Shown here: in pieces, positions 33,806 to 41,875 of the stretch
How positions within the stretch are numbered: position 1 is the stretch's first letter
How the letters are laid out: the number at the start of each line of letters is the position of its first letter
Origin: Priestia abyssalis
GTDB lineage: Bacteria; Bacillota; Bacilli; Bacillales; Bacillaceae_H
Direction: 5' to 3'
Assembly (NCBI RefSeq): GCF_002019595.1
Contig: NZ_KV917369.1
Coordinates: 2,380,417-2,444,416 of the forward strand
Length of the DNA stretch: 64,000 bases
Position numbers and translations under genes: made by a program
The notes under the pieces: generated by a model
Seen by the model: only the letters and a program-made list of their open reading frames with translations
The model's database searches: none
What the model was told of the DNA's origin: nothing

Positions 33806-34729
33806 ATGAAACTATATAATTCCATTCTTGATCTAGTAGGAAACACACCGATTGTAAAATTAAATAATATTCCCGATCGTAATGGGGCCGATGTTTATAT
33901 TAAGCTGGAATCGTTTAATCCGGGAGGCAGCGTCAAAGACCGTGCAGCCATGAGCATGATTGAACGGGCCGAATCAGAAGGACTTATCGCACCCGGAAAA
34001 AGTACGATCATTGAGCCGACTTCCGGCAATACAGGCATCGGTATTGCAATGGTATGTGCGGCAAAAGGATATCGCTGTATGATTACGATGCCTGATAATG
34101 CGACGGTTGAGCGTGTCAAAATTTTAAAAGCTTATGGAGCAGAGGTTTATTTAACGCCAGCAAGCCTCCGTATGCAAGGAGCCATCGATGAAGCGGAACG
34201 TCTTGCGGCCAATGTCCCTGGAAGCTTTATTCCGATGCAGTTCGAAAATGCGGCAAACCCTGATGCTCATCGCACAACGACGGCTGTGGAGATTATGGAG
34301 GCGTTCGACGGTAAGCTTGATGCGCTTGTATTGACCGCAGGAACAGGGGGAACCGTGACAGGAACGGGCGAAGAGCTCAAGAAAAAAATTCCCGGCTTAA
34401 AAATTTATGTTGTTGAACCATACGGATCCCCAGTCCTTTCAGGAGGCGAACCAGGACCCCACAAAATTCCGGGAACTGGGCCGGGATTCGTGCCAACGAT
34501 CTTGAATCGTGAAGTTTACGACGAGATTTTACTCATTAAAGACGAAGACGCTCAAACGATGGCTAGACGTTTGGCGGCAGAAGAAGGAATTTTTGTCGGG
34601 GCATCCGGTGCGGCATCTGCTCACTTTGCGGTTGAAACCGCCAAAAAGCTTCCGGCAGGTGCAAGAGTGCTTTGTATGGCACCTGACACAGGTGAACGTT
34701 ATTTGTCTTCAGATTTGTTTCCTGAATAA
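33806..34729 (+). CDS. cysK: Cysteine synthase (O-acetylserine sulfhydrylase)
   Basis: The 307-residue PLP enzyme has Lys44 in NPGGSVKDRAA, the substrate loop EPTSGNTGIG, the phosphate-binding TAGTGGTVTGTG and the PLP-ring Ser region GASGAASAH. It makes cysteine from O-acetylserine and sulfide. Length and motifs agree with CysK. AAAGGTTGG precedes the ATG. It is followed by a strong terminator, so it is a single-gene unit. The main copy in B. subtilis lies elsewhere; this could be the main or a second copy. Confidence 0.93.
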   Translation: MKLYNSILDLVGNTPIVKLNNIPDRNGADVYIKLESFNPGGSVKDRAAMSMIERAESEGLIAPGKSTIIEPTSGNTGIGIAMVCAAKGYRCMITMPDNATVERVKILKAYGAEVYLTPASLRMQGAIDEAERLAANVPGSFIPMQFENAANPDAHRTTTAVEIMEAFDGKLDALVLTAGTGGTVTGTGEELKKKIPGLKIYVVEPYGSPVLSGGEPGPHKIPGTGPGFVPTILNREVYDEILLIKDEDAQTMARRLAAEEGIFVGASGAASAHFAVETAKKLPAGARVLCMAPDTGERYLSSDLFPE

Positions 34730-34730
34730 A

Positions 34731-34770
34731 AACCAACAAAAGAAGGACAGCTGTCCTTTTTTTGTTGGTT
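34731..34770 (+). terminator. Terminator of cysK
   Basis: AACCAACAAA pairs with TTTGTTGGTT, enclosing AAGGACAGCTGTCCTT, followed by T-rich sequence. The whole forms a nearly continuous stem. Confidence 0.92.
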
Positions 34771-35071
34771 CTTACAAAGAACAATCCTGATATTTCTATA
34801 GGAAAAATGCTCGGTTTTGTTCCCACATCTGCTTCTTGGAAATATATATAACTATGGTGAGAAATAATTTATCAGCCGACAGGTGCAGAGTGTAAAAATG
34901 TTTATAATACATTTTAGAGAAACGAGAACGATGTTAACAGTTGTTGAAACGTGAAAGCATCAAAACGCAGAAGGATCGGGGGATTCATGCCCATTCTGAT
35001 CGACGTGTTAAAAATGGACATGTTTGCATGCCTTCTTCAATATATTGTGTAAAGGAAAAAATAATCATGCG
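34771..35071. other. Region without a supported gene
   Basis: The 300 bp after cysK hold no frame above about 40 codons with a family signature and no strong hairpin. The sequence has a mix of AT-rich and GC-richer stretches, and may be decayed. Confidence 0.5.
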
Positions 35072-35115
35072 AAGGTATAAACAAAAGAGATAAGCAGTGC
35101 TTTTGTTTATACCTT
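35072..35115. terminator. Perfect 16-bp dyad
   Basis: AAGGTATAAACAAAAG (35072-35087) and CTTTTGTTTATACCTT (35100-35115) are exact inverted copies with a 12-nt loop. It has a T-rich flank. It may end an unseen transcript or be the start of a small element. Confidence 0.65.
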
Positions 35116-35131
35116 TTCTTCTACAAAGGAT

Positions 35132-35290
35132 GTGGTGACAGTAGAGGTAAATGCAAGCTATCATATTCTTTCTGATATAAATGGGGTATTAACCGTGGCG
35201 ATTTGCATAAATGGAGAAATTGGAGTCATCGTCGCCGGACAAACCGAGACTATATTAATCAAGTTGAAGAATATTTTTAAAGAAAGATAG
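35132..35290 (+). CDS. Possible 52-aa ORF between two dyads
   Basis: From GTG 35132 the frame reads VVTVEVNASYHILSDINGVL, then TVAICINGEIGVIVAGQTET and onward to KER (52 residues). The hydrophobic middle is moderate. It lies between a perfect dyad upstream and a perfect dyad that covers its stop. The frame is open further upstream to 35081. The ribosome-binding site is poor (AAAGGA almost touching the GTG). I do not recognise it; it may be a gene fragment. Confidence 0.3.
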   Translation: MVTVEVNASYHILSDINGVLTVAICINGEIGVIVAGQTETILIKLKNIFKER

Positions 35291-35331
35291 CCAGGCAGGT
35301 ATACGTTCTTCATACCTGCCTGGCTATCTTT
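35283..35331. terminator. Perfect 20-bp dyad, terminator-like
   Basis: AAAGATAGCCAGGCAGGTAT (35283-35302) and ATACCTGCCTGGCTATCTTT (35312-35331) form a perfect 20-bp stem with a 9-nt loop. It overlaps the stop of the possible ORF. Confidence 0.85.
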
Positions 35332-35463
35332 CAAAAAATGGCTTGCAACATTCAATTTTCCCTATATTAACTGGAGTAAGTCCCCAGCATCAACGCCTAG
35401 AGTCATCAGAGCAGTTAAGCGGAAAGTGCGGAATGATTGAATAGGCAGAAAGAAAACAAATAT

Positions 35464-35481
35464 TTGTGAAAAAAATCACAA
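35464..35481. promoter_or_regulatory. Rex-box-like operator, site 1
   Basis: TTGTGAAAAAAATCACAA has the TTGTGA / TCACAA arms of the Rex operator. It lies directly upstream of the -35 element of the NADH oxidase gene. Confidence 0.65.
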
Positions 35482-35488
35482 ATAAAAC

Positions 35489-35517
35489 TTGCCGTTTCTT
35501 CATCGTTCATTTATAAT
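35489..35517 (+). promoter_or_regulatory. Sigma-A promoter of the NADH oxidase gene
   Basis: TTGCCG (35489-35494) and TATAAT (35512-35517) are 17 bp apart. It sits between the two Rex-box-like sites. Confidence 0.65.
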
Positions 35518-35554
35518 AAAATCATAGAACATGTAAAACAATTCACATTCTTTT

Positions 35555-35572
35555 TTGTGAAATGTTTCACAA
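35555..35572. promoter_or_regulatory. Rex-box operator, site 2
   Basis: TTGTGAAATGTTTCACAA is a nearly perfect dyad and matches the Rex consensus (TTGTGAAATATTTCACAA) at all but one or two places. It lies about 30 bp downstream of the expected transcription start, in a position to block elongation. Confidence 0.8.
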
Positions 35573-35598
35573 AAAGAATGTTCCGAGGAGGAAATTTT

Positions 35599-36933
35599 AT
35601 GAAAATTGCAGTAATAGGGTGTACACATGCTGGAACGGCAGCTGTTAAAAATATAGCGTCTCTTTATTCTAATGCGGAAGTGACCGTGTATGAGAAGAAT
35701 GCTAATGTTTCCTTTTTATCTTGCGGGATTGCGTTATATGTTGGAGGTGTAGCAAAAGATCCAAATCGATTATTTTATTCTTCACCAGAAGAACTTGAAT
35801 CAATGGGGGTGAAGATGAACATGAAGCACGAAGTCATTTCCATTGACACTACTGAAAAAACGTTGAAAGTGAAAAACTTGATGGACGGTGAAGTATTTGA
35901 AGATACATTTGATAAGTTAATTATGACAACTGGTTCATGGCCTGTCATTCCAACGATTGAAGGAATCAATCTTGAGAATATCGTTTTATCGAAAAACTTT
36001 GCTCATGCAAATGACATTATCGAAAAAGCAAAAGAAGCGAAAAAAATTACGGTCATTGGTGCCGGCTATATCGGTGTCGAGTTGGTCGAAGCGTTTGAGA
36101 AATATGGCTCGGAAGTAACACTGATTGATGGAGCCGACCGCATTTTAAATAAATACCTCGATTCGGAATATACGAAATTAATTGAGCAAGAATTAACGAA
36201 TCGAAACGTCCATCTTGCTCTTAATCAGTCTGTAACGCGATTCGAGGGGGAGAATGGAAAAGTTTCTAAAGTTGTGACGACAAACGGAGAATACGAAACC
36301 GATTTAGTGATTTTATGTGTGGGTTTCCGTCCTAATACAAAGTTGTTGGAAGGGCAAGTTGACATGCTTGAGAACGGGGCCATCATTGTAGATGAGTATA
36401 TGCGTACAAGTAAAGAAGATGTGTATGCAGCAGGTGACAGCTGTGCGGTCTTCTATAACCCGACGAAAAAGCATATGTATATCCCGCTTGCAACGAATGC
36501 TGTTCGAATGGGAACGCTGGTTGCTAAAAATATCATGGAACCAACCGTAAAGTACATGGGAACACAAGGTACGTCAGGATTACGATTATATGATCTAAAT
36601 ATCGCTTCAACTGGTGTAACTGAAACAGCCGCTTCATTTTTAGATATGAATGTGAAAAATATCACAATCAAAGAGCATGATCGTCCAGAGTTTATGCCGA
36701 CGTATGAAACGATCTTGTTCAAGGTCGTGTATGAAGAAGCATCCCGAAGAATCGTCGGTGCTCAAATCATGTCCAAGGCAGACGTGACCCAGGCAGTGAA
36801 TACGATATCCGTTTGTATTCAAAATGAGATGACCGTTGATGAACTAAGCTTTATCGACTTTTTCTTCCAGCCGCATTACAATAAACCGTGGAACTTTTTG
36901 AACCAAGCCGGTCTGCAGGCAATTGGCTCTTAA
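35599..36933 (+). CDS. nox: NADH oxidase / CoA-disulfide reductase family flavoprotein
   Basis: The 444-residue protein has the FAD motif IGCTHAGTAAVKN at the N-terminus, the redox-active Cys42 in SFLSCGIALYVGG, the NADH-binding VIGAGYIGVELVEAFEKYG, and a C-terminal dimerisation domain ending YNKPWNFLNQAGLQAIGS. The single active-site Cys is shared by water-forming NADH oxidases and CoA-disulfide reductases; the length suits both. Two Rex-type sites around its promoter argue for NADH oxidase, to regenerate NAD when NADH is high. ATG 35599 has GAGGAGGAAA upstream; an earlier GTG at 35557 lies inside the operator. Confidence 0.88.
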   Translation: MKIAVIGCTHAGTAAVKNIASLYSNAEVTVYEKNANVSFLSCGIALYVGGVAKDPNRLFYSSPEELESMGVKMNMKHEVISIDTTEKTLKVKNLMDGEVFEDTFDKLIMTTGSWPVIPTIEGINLENIVLSKNFAHANDIIEKAKEAKKITVIGAGYIGVELVEAFEKYGSEVTLIDGADRILNKYLDSEYTKLIEQELTNRNVHLALNQSVTRFEGENGKVSKVVTTNGEYETDLVILCVGFRPNTKLLEGQVDMLENGAIIVDEYMRTSKEDVYAAGDSCAVFYNPTKKHMYIPLATNAVRMGTLVAKNIMEPTVKYMGTQGTSGLRLYDLNIASTGVTETAASFLDMNVKNITIKEHDRPEFMPTYETILFKVVYEEASRRIVGAQIMSKADVTQAVNTISVCIQNEMTVDELSFIDFFFQPHYNKPWNFLNQAGLQAIGS

Positions 36934-36973
36934 TAGAAAGAGGTAAGTCTTTAAAGGCTTACCTCTTTCTATT
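36932..36973. terminator. Terminator after nox
   Basis: AATAGAAAGAGGTAAG (36932-36947) and CTTACCTCTTTCTATT (36958-36973) form a perfect 16-bp stem. It overlaps the stop codon. Confidence 0.92.
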
Positions 36974-37030
36974 TGGCTGCAAATGACTATCTATCTTGTT
37001 GTGAAGCGGCCGTTTCTTTAGAGTTTCATC

Positions 37031-38473
37031 TCATAGCCCGGCCAATTCTGTTGAAAGGATTTCACAGAGCTTTTCCAGCCCTACTGTTAGATCATGATCA
37101 CTTAATAATGAATAGCTTAGACGGATGTAGTGGTGTTTCGGTTCATGCACAAAACAAGAGGATCCTGGCAAAAAGGAAACTGAAGCGTCGTTTGCCCTCG
37201 CAAGCAAGGACATAGCATCAACATTTTCAGGTAAGGCTACCCATAAATTCAACCCGCCTTGAGGGAGATGAAATTGAACCGAATCCCCTAATGAAGAAAG
37301 GATGTTTGCCGATGTATCGCGCCGTATTTGTAAAGCGATCCGCAGCTTTTGTAAATGATTTCGCATCCTTTCTGTACGCAAAAAAGGAAGAATGCCTTTT
37401 TGGGTAAGCAACGGGCTTCCGATGTCCATGGAAGCTTTTGTGGCATAAAGCCAATCGTATACAGGTCCTTCAGCGAGCAGGGCAGCGATCCGAATCCCCG
37501 GTGCCATCGTTTTGCTGAACCCTTTTATATACAAGACATGTCCGTTCCGGTCAAAATATTTGATGGGACGGGGAAGGGGAAAGTCATCAAAGTAAATCTC
37601 ACTGAACGAGTCATCTTCTATAATAAAAAAGTGATAAAGTTCGGCAAGTTCGACGAGTTCCCGTCTTCTTTGTTCGCTCATCAACGTACCGGTAGGATTG
37701 TGGAACGTCGGATTGACATACACCAAAACCGGTTTCCGTTTCTGACAAACTTCTTCTAATCGATCGATCCGGAGACCTTTTTCATCAACATCGATGGGAA
37801 GGACATTGATCCCTTTATTCATAAAAACATCAATGGCCGCACCGTAACACGGGCTTTCGACTACAACCGTATCCCCGGGTTTTAATAATGTTTGGGCGAT
37901 AAGATCGATTCCTTGCTGGACACCGCTTGTAATGATAAGATTGGAAGGGAGGGCGGTTAGTCCTTGCTGTTCTTCCAAATAGGCGGAAACGGCGAATCGA
38001 AGTTCTTCATCTCCTTGGACAGGGCCGTATGTCGCCAGAATCATTCGGTTTTTGTCGAGGATTTTTTGCATTTCGTCTGCCAAAAACTGTGTCGGCAGGA
38101 GGCGCGGGTAGACGACTGCCTGGGAAAAATCATAATATTGCTTTTTGCGATTGAGTAAATATTGGGAGCGAATGATATTGTACGATAAAGAGCGCTGCCA
38201 CTCATATGGAAGGTTTGGCTGTGGAATAGGAATTGTTTTTTGCCCTTTTACATATACGCCCTTGCCGCGCTGGACGGACACATATCCTTTCGTTTCCAGC
38301 CATTTGTACGCCTTGCGGACAGTTAATAAACTAACACCGAGATCGTCTGCGAACGTGCGTAAAGAAGGAAGCTGCTCCCCGTCTGCCAGCATCCCATTTT
38401 GAATCCGCTGCACCATTTGCATGCAGATTTGCTGATAGAGCGGTGTACTCGAATGTTTGTGCAATGTGAATTT
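37031..38473 (-). CDS. MocR-type regulator (GntR helix-turn-helix fused to an aminotransferase-like domain)
   Basis: About 480 residues. The N-terminal GntR winged helix (TPLYQQICMQMVQRIQNGML, then SLRTFADDLGVSLLTVRKAY) is followed by a fold-type I aminotransferase domain. It has LIITSGVQQGIDLIAQTLLK, VYVNPTFHNPTGTLMSEQRR and the PLP-lysine region YIKGFSKTMAPGIRIA. Such MocR proteins use PLP or an aldimine to sense amines or vitamin B6. ATG 38473 has GGGGTGAA upstream; a frame extension to 38506 lacks one. It is divergent from an EamA transporter gene, a usual arrangement in which the regulator controls the transporter. Confidence 0.9.
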   Translation of the reverse strand, partial: KFTLHKHSSTPLYQQICMQMVQRIQNGMLADGEQLPSLRTFADDLGVSLLTVRKAYKWLETKGYVSVQRGKGVYVKGQKTIPIPQPNLPYEWQRSLSYNIIRSQYLLNRKKQYYDFSQAVVYPRLLPTQFLADEMQKILDKNRMILATYGPVQGDEELRFAVSAYLEEQQGLTALPSNLIITSGVQQGIDLIAQTLLKPGDTVVVESPCYGAAIDVFMNKGINVLPIDVDEKGLRIDRLEEVCQKRKPVLVYVNPTFHNPTGTLMSEQRRRELVELAELYHFFIIEDDSFSEIYFDDFPLPRPIKYFDRNGHVLYIKGFSKTMAPGIRIAALLAEGPVYDWLYATKASMDIGSPLLTQKGILPFLRTERMRNHLQKLRIALQIRRDTSANILSSLGDSVQFHLPQGGLNLWVALPENVDAMSLLARANDASVSFLPGSSCFVHEPKHHYIRLSYSLLSDHDLTVGLEKLCEILSTELAGL

Positions 38474-38588
38474 CATCATTTCACCCCAATTCTTTATATA
38501 TTCCACTTAATAACTCGACACATCTTTATTTAATCGAAAAGCATCATCATCTGTGATTCAGGCAACTTGAATTTGCTCTCAAAGGTAT

Positions 38589-38631
38589 AGAAAATGGGGC
38601 ATGGCCGTTCTTGGGTCATGTCCCATTTTCT
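38589..38631. terminator. Hairpin in the divergent intergenic region
   Basis: AGAAAATGGGGCATGGCC (38589-38606) and GGTCATGTCCCATTTTCT (38614-38631) form a strong stem with two G-T pairs. Both flanking genes point away, so a normal terminator role is not evident; it may be an operator for the MocR protein or the end of a small RNA. Confidence 0.55.
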
Positions 38632-38770
38632 AAATCAATCTATATAGTTAAGTTAATCGCATTATAAACTCATTATCAACAAAAATATGATTCAACTGTT
38701 ATAGACTGTGTTGTACTGTTATATATGTTATCCCCTATAATCATCTCATCTGTTAGAAGGGGGAAAACAT

Positions 38771-39688
38771 ATGGTAATCATCAATTATTTTTTCATTTGT
38801 CTCATTTTTGGAACGACATTTTTAACAATTAAAATGGGGATTGAGGCAGGGGCACCTCCTCTTTTTTCGGCGGGTATCCGTTTTTTTGCCGCGGGCCTTC
38901 TCGTTGTCTTATATTTTGCGGTAAAACGCCATCCTGTTACATTGTTTCTCTTATCAAAAAAAGTAGCGTTTGCCGGCTTTTGCCTCACATTCATGACGTT
39001 TGCCACGTTGTATTGGGCAGAACAATATATCACCTCAGGTTTAGCTGCTGTTTTGTCCGCGACCGGGCCGATGATGATTTTATTTGTTCAGGCGAAGCGG
39101 AATAAGACCATCATTAAAAGAGAGCAGTTTATTGCGCTTATGATTGCCCTTGCCGGAGTGATCTGCATTTCATTACCGGGCTTTCATCAAGAATTATCTT
39201 ACTTGTGGGTAATCGCATGTGCTGTCATCTTGGGAGGGGAAGTGTTTTATGCAATAGGGACACTGAACTCAAAAGAGATTTTAACGACCGAAAAGGATGT
39301 ATCGCCATTTTTGATCAATGGTGTTCAAATGCTGTATGGCGGTTCGATGCTCTTAATTTTTTCGATTATTATGGAGCAGCCGAATCCAGCCGTCCTTACA
39401 ACATGGGATATATGGGGACCGATCGTTTATTTGATTTTCATCGGATCCATCGGAGGACACGGGCTATACTACTGGCTCATTTCGAAAACGAATCCGGTTT
39501 TTCCGTCTACATGGCTGTACATCTCCCCATTGATTGCTGTCGCGGCAGGATATATATTTTTGGATGAGCCGGTCAAACCAATTATGGGCCTCGGGGCCGC
39601 TTTCATTTTAGGCGGGGTGTTTTTGGCAAACCGAGCGACTCTCCAGTCGTATTGGAAGCAGGGGAAACTGTTCAAAAAAGCCGTATGA
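38771..39688 (+). CDS. EamA-family (DMT) transporter
   Basis: The 305-residue protein has ten hydrophobic helices in two EamA repeats. FGTTFLTIKMGIEAGAPPLF (helix 1), YWAEQYITSGLAAVLSATGP and the second-repeat FIGSIGGHGLYYWLISKTNP, VFPSTWLYISPLIAV are typical. The family exports or imports small metabolites such as amino acids. AGAAGGGGGAAA precedes the ATG. Divergent to the MocR gene, which probably controls it. Confidence 0.88.
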   Translation: MVIINYFFICLIFGTTFLTIKMGIEAGAPPLFSAGIRFFAAGLLVVLYFAVKRHPVTLFLLSKKVAFAGFCLTFMTFATLYWAEQYITSGLAAVLSATGPMMILFVQAKRNKTIIKREQFIALMIALAGVICISLPGFHQELSYLWVIACAVILGGEVFYAIGTLNSKEILTTEKDVSPFLINGVQMLYGGSMLLIFSIIMEQPNPAVLTTWDIWGPIVYLIFIGSIGGHGLYYWLISKTNPVFPSTWLYISPLIAVAAGYIFLDEPVKPIMGLGAAFILGGVFLANRATLQSYWKQGKLFKKAV

Positions 39689-39704
39689 TTTGGATAAGGA
39701 TGAA

Positions 39705-39754
39705 AAAAGGATCGAATGGAGACAGACAAATATCTGCTTCCATTCGATCCTTTT
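39705..39754. terminator. Bidirectional terminator between EamA and patA
   Basis: AAAAGGATCGAATGGA (39705-39720) and TCCATTCGATCCTTTT (39739-39754), a perfect 16-bp stem between convergent genes. Confidence 0.92.
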
Positions 39755-39763
39755 ATTTAAAAA

Positions 39764-40948
39764 TTAAACAAGGGAACCAGCTTTTGTTTGCTTTTCGTAA
39801 GAGCCAAGGAAAGCTTTTAAGCGTTTGATAGCTTCTTCCAATTTTTCCATTGAGTAAGCATATGAAATGCGGATATGTTCTTTCCCGCCGTTTGTAAACA
39901 CGGTACTCGGAAGAACTCCGATCCCCGCTTCTTCCAGTAGTTGAACACTGAATTCATATGAATCGTGATGGAAGTTTTTGATGGACGGAAAAATATAAAA
40001 GGCACCTTCCGGAATGAACAGTTCAAAGCCGAGGGCCGTCAATTCCCTGCATAAATAATCGCGGCGGGCTTCGTATTCTTTTTTCATCACAAGGGCGTCA
40101 TCTTTTCCGTCCGTTAACGCAGCGACAGCGGCTGCTTGAGCAATTGTATTAATGCTTGTAATGGTATATTGATGAACTTTAATCATTTCTTTCGTCAAAT
40201 GTTCCGGTGCAAGCGTGAAGCCAATACGCCAGCCTGTCATCGCATGTGACTTCGAAAGACCGTTCAGGACGATTGTTTTATCCCGCATGCCTTCGATTGA
40301 AGCGATCGAAGCGTGCTGCTGGCCGTAAATGAGCTCACTGTATATTTCATCCGCCACCACGTAAATATTGAGCTCTTTCAGTACAGTGCTCAAGTCTTCC
40401 AATTCTTCTTTTGTCATGATGGCACCTGTCGGATTGGAAGGGTAACCGAGAATGACCGCCTTTGTTTTAGATGTTAGATGCTGAAGCACTTGTTCTTTCG
40501 TTAATTTAAAGGCCGTGTCTGTCGTATCCACACAAACAGTTTTTCCGCCACATAATGTGATGACCGGCTCATATCCGGAATAGGCAGGAGTCGGAAGCAA
40601 TACTTCATCGCCTTCGTTTAAAATGGTTCTCAAAGCAATAAAAATGGCTTCTGTTGCCCCATTTGTGACTAAAATTTCATCTTTCGCACTATAGTTTAGT
40701 CCGTATTTAGATGAAAAATAATCGGAGGCCGCTTCACGCAGCTCCAGCAACCCTGCTGTATGGGCATAGGATGTCATATTTTGATCGATGGCACGCTTTC
40801 CGGCCTCCTTAATGTGGTCAGGCGTCGGAAAATCGGGCTGGCCAATCGTTAAGGAAATGACGTTTTGATACGTATTGATTTTTTCGGCAAATTGACGGAT
40901 TCCCGAAATCTCAATTTGCTGAACTTGGGGATTCAAGATGTGTTTCAT
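39764..40948 (-). CDS. patA: PatA-type class I aminotransferase
   Basis: The 394-residue protein starts MKHILNPQVQQIEISGIRQF and continues with NVISLTIGQPDFPTPDHIKE. It has the PLP-Asp region (VVADEIYSELIYG) and Lys233 in LNGLSKSHAMTGWRIGF. By pattern it matches B. subtilis PatA, annotated as an N-acetyl-LL-diaminopimelate aminotransferase of the lysine pathway. Related class I enzymes have wide substrate ranges, so the exact substrate is not certain. ATG 40948 has GAGAGGTATATACA upstream; an in-frame extension to 41059 lacks a good site. Confidence 0.9.
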   Translation of the reverse strand: MKHILNPQVQQIEISGIRQFAEKINTYQNVISLTIGQPDFPTPDHIKEAGKRAIDQNMTSYAHTAGLLELREAASDYFSSKYGLNYSAKDEILVTNGATEAIFIALRTILNEGDEVLLPTPAYSGYEPVITLCGGKTVCVDTTDTAFKLTKEQVLQHLTSKTKAVILGYPSNPTGAIMTKEELEDLSTVLKELNIYVVADEIYSELIYGQQHASIASIEGMRDKTIVLNGLSKSHAMTGWRIGFTLAPEHLTKEMIKVHQYTITSINTIAQAAAVAALTDGKDDALVMKKEYEARRDYLCRELTALGFELFIPEGAFYIFPSIKNFHHDSYEFSVQLLEEAGIGVLPSTVFTNGGKEHIRISYAYSMEKLEEAIKRLKAFLGSYEKQTKAGSLV

Positions 40949-41176
40949 TGTATATACCTCTCTAACTTCAAAAAATAATAGAATGTAAAAAGCATACGGA
41001 AATAGTCTGAAAAAGGGGTTTATTTTTATAAATATACACCCATTCTTCTTTACCCGCAATCACTTAATCTATCCATCAGTGTAAATTAAGTGTGATAAAC
41101 GAGTATTTTTCATTCATGGAGAGAATCAACTATAATGAAGAGTGGAAAATATACAAAAAACGAGAGGATAAATGAC

Positions 41177-41644
41177 ATGATTTCATTTGAACTGATTACA
41201 GAAGAAACATTATACATAGCCCTGGAGCTGTTGAATTCTAATGAAGAATACAATCGTTTGGAAAATGGACAGGCAACACGTACTGAAGAAGAGGTGCGGG
41301 CAGAATATATGAATAAAAAAACCATCAGTTTGTTTATTAAAGCCGATGATACTTATATTGGACTGATTGATTTTATGGATAAAAATGAAAAGGACGGCTA
41401 TCCATGGATCGGTTCTTTCATTATCCACCGTGATTACCACGGATACGGATACGGGACACAAGCATATTTTCAGTTTGAACAATGGATGATTGAACACGAT
41501 GTGTCTGCCGTACGCTTAGGGGTGCTCCAGCAAAACCCGAAAGCACGTGCTTTTTGGGAACGGGCAGGCTTTCAATATTATACAACAAAGCCGCTTGGCA
41601 AAAATCAGGTGGATTGCTTTGAGAAAACGTTGCAAACTGAATGA
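41177..41644 (+). CDS. GNAT-family N-acetyltransferase
   Basis: The 155-residue protein has the acetyl-CoA motif in YPWIGSFIIHRDYHGYGYGT (motif A Q/RxxGxG/A variant), followed by LGVLQQNPKARAFWERAGFQ. It belongs to the GNAT fold; the substrate is unknown. ATG 41177 has GAGAGGA upstream; an earlier ATG at 41135 is also possible. Single gene, ending in a terminator. Confidence 0.85.
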   Translation: MISFELITEETLYIALELLNSNEEYNRLENGQATRTEEEVRAEYMNKKTISLFIKADDTYIGLIDFMDKNEKDGYPWIGSFIIHRDYHGYGYGTQAYFQFEQWMIEHDVSAVRLGVLQQNPKARAFWERAGFQYYTTKPLGKNQVDCFEKTLQTE

Positions 41645-41774
41645 GAAAGCGGATAATGGTGTCTCATAATCCCAAAATATTATTATTGCTTTTTCGTTAA
41701 TCTTCCACTAAATTTAAATGAGTAAATTACTAGATTGCTTTTATTCACTTCAGACAAACGAAAAATGCTTTCAT

Positions 41775-41809
41775 GAACCGAGCTCGAACGAGGTAACCGA
41801 GCTCGGTTC
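41775..41809. terminator. Terminator after the GNAT gene
   Basis: GAACCGAGCTCG (41775-41786) and CGAGCTCGGTTC (41798-41809), a perfect 12-bp stem. Confidence 0.75.
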
Positions 41810-41875
41810 TGTTTGCGGCTCTTTTTTTGTTGAATGCATAGATTGTGCGATCTAATTATGTAATAGGAGGTCATT

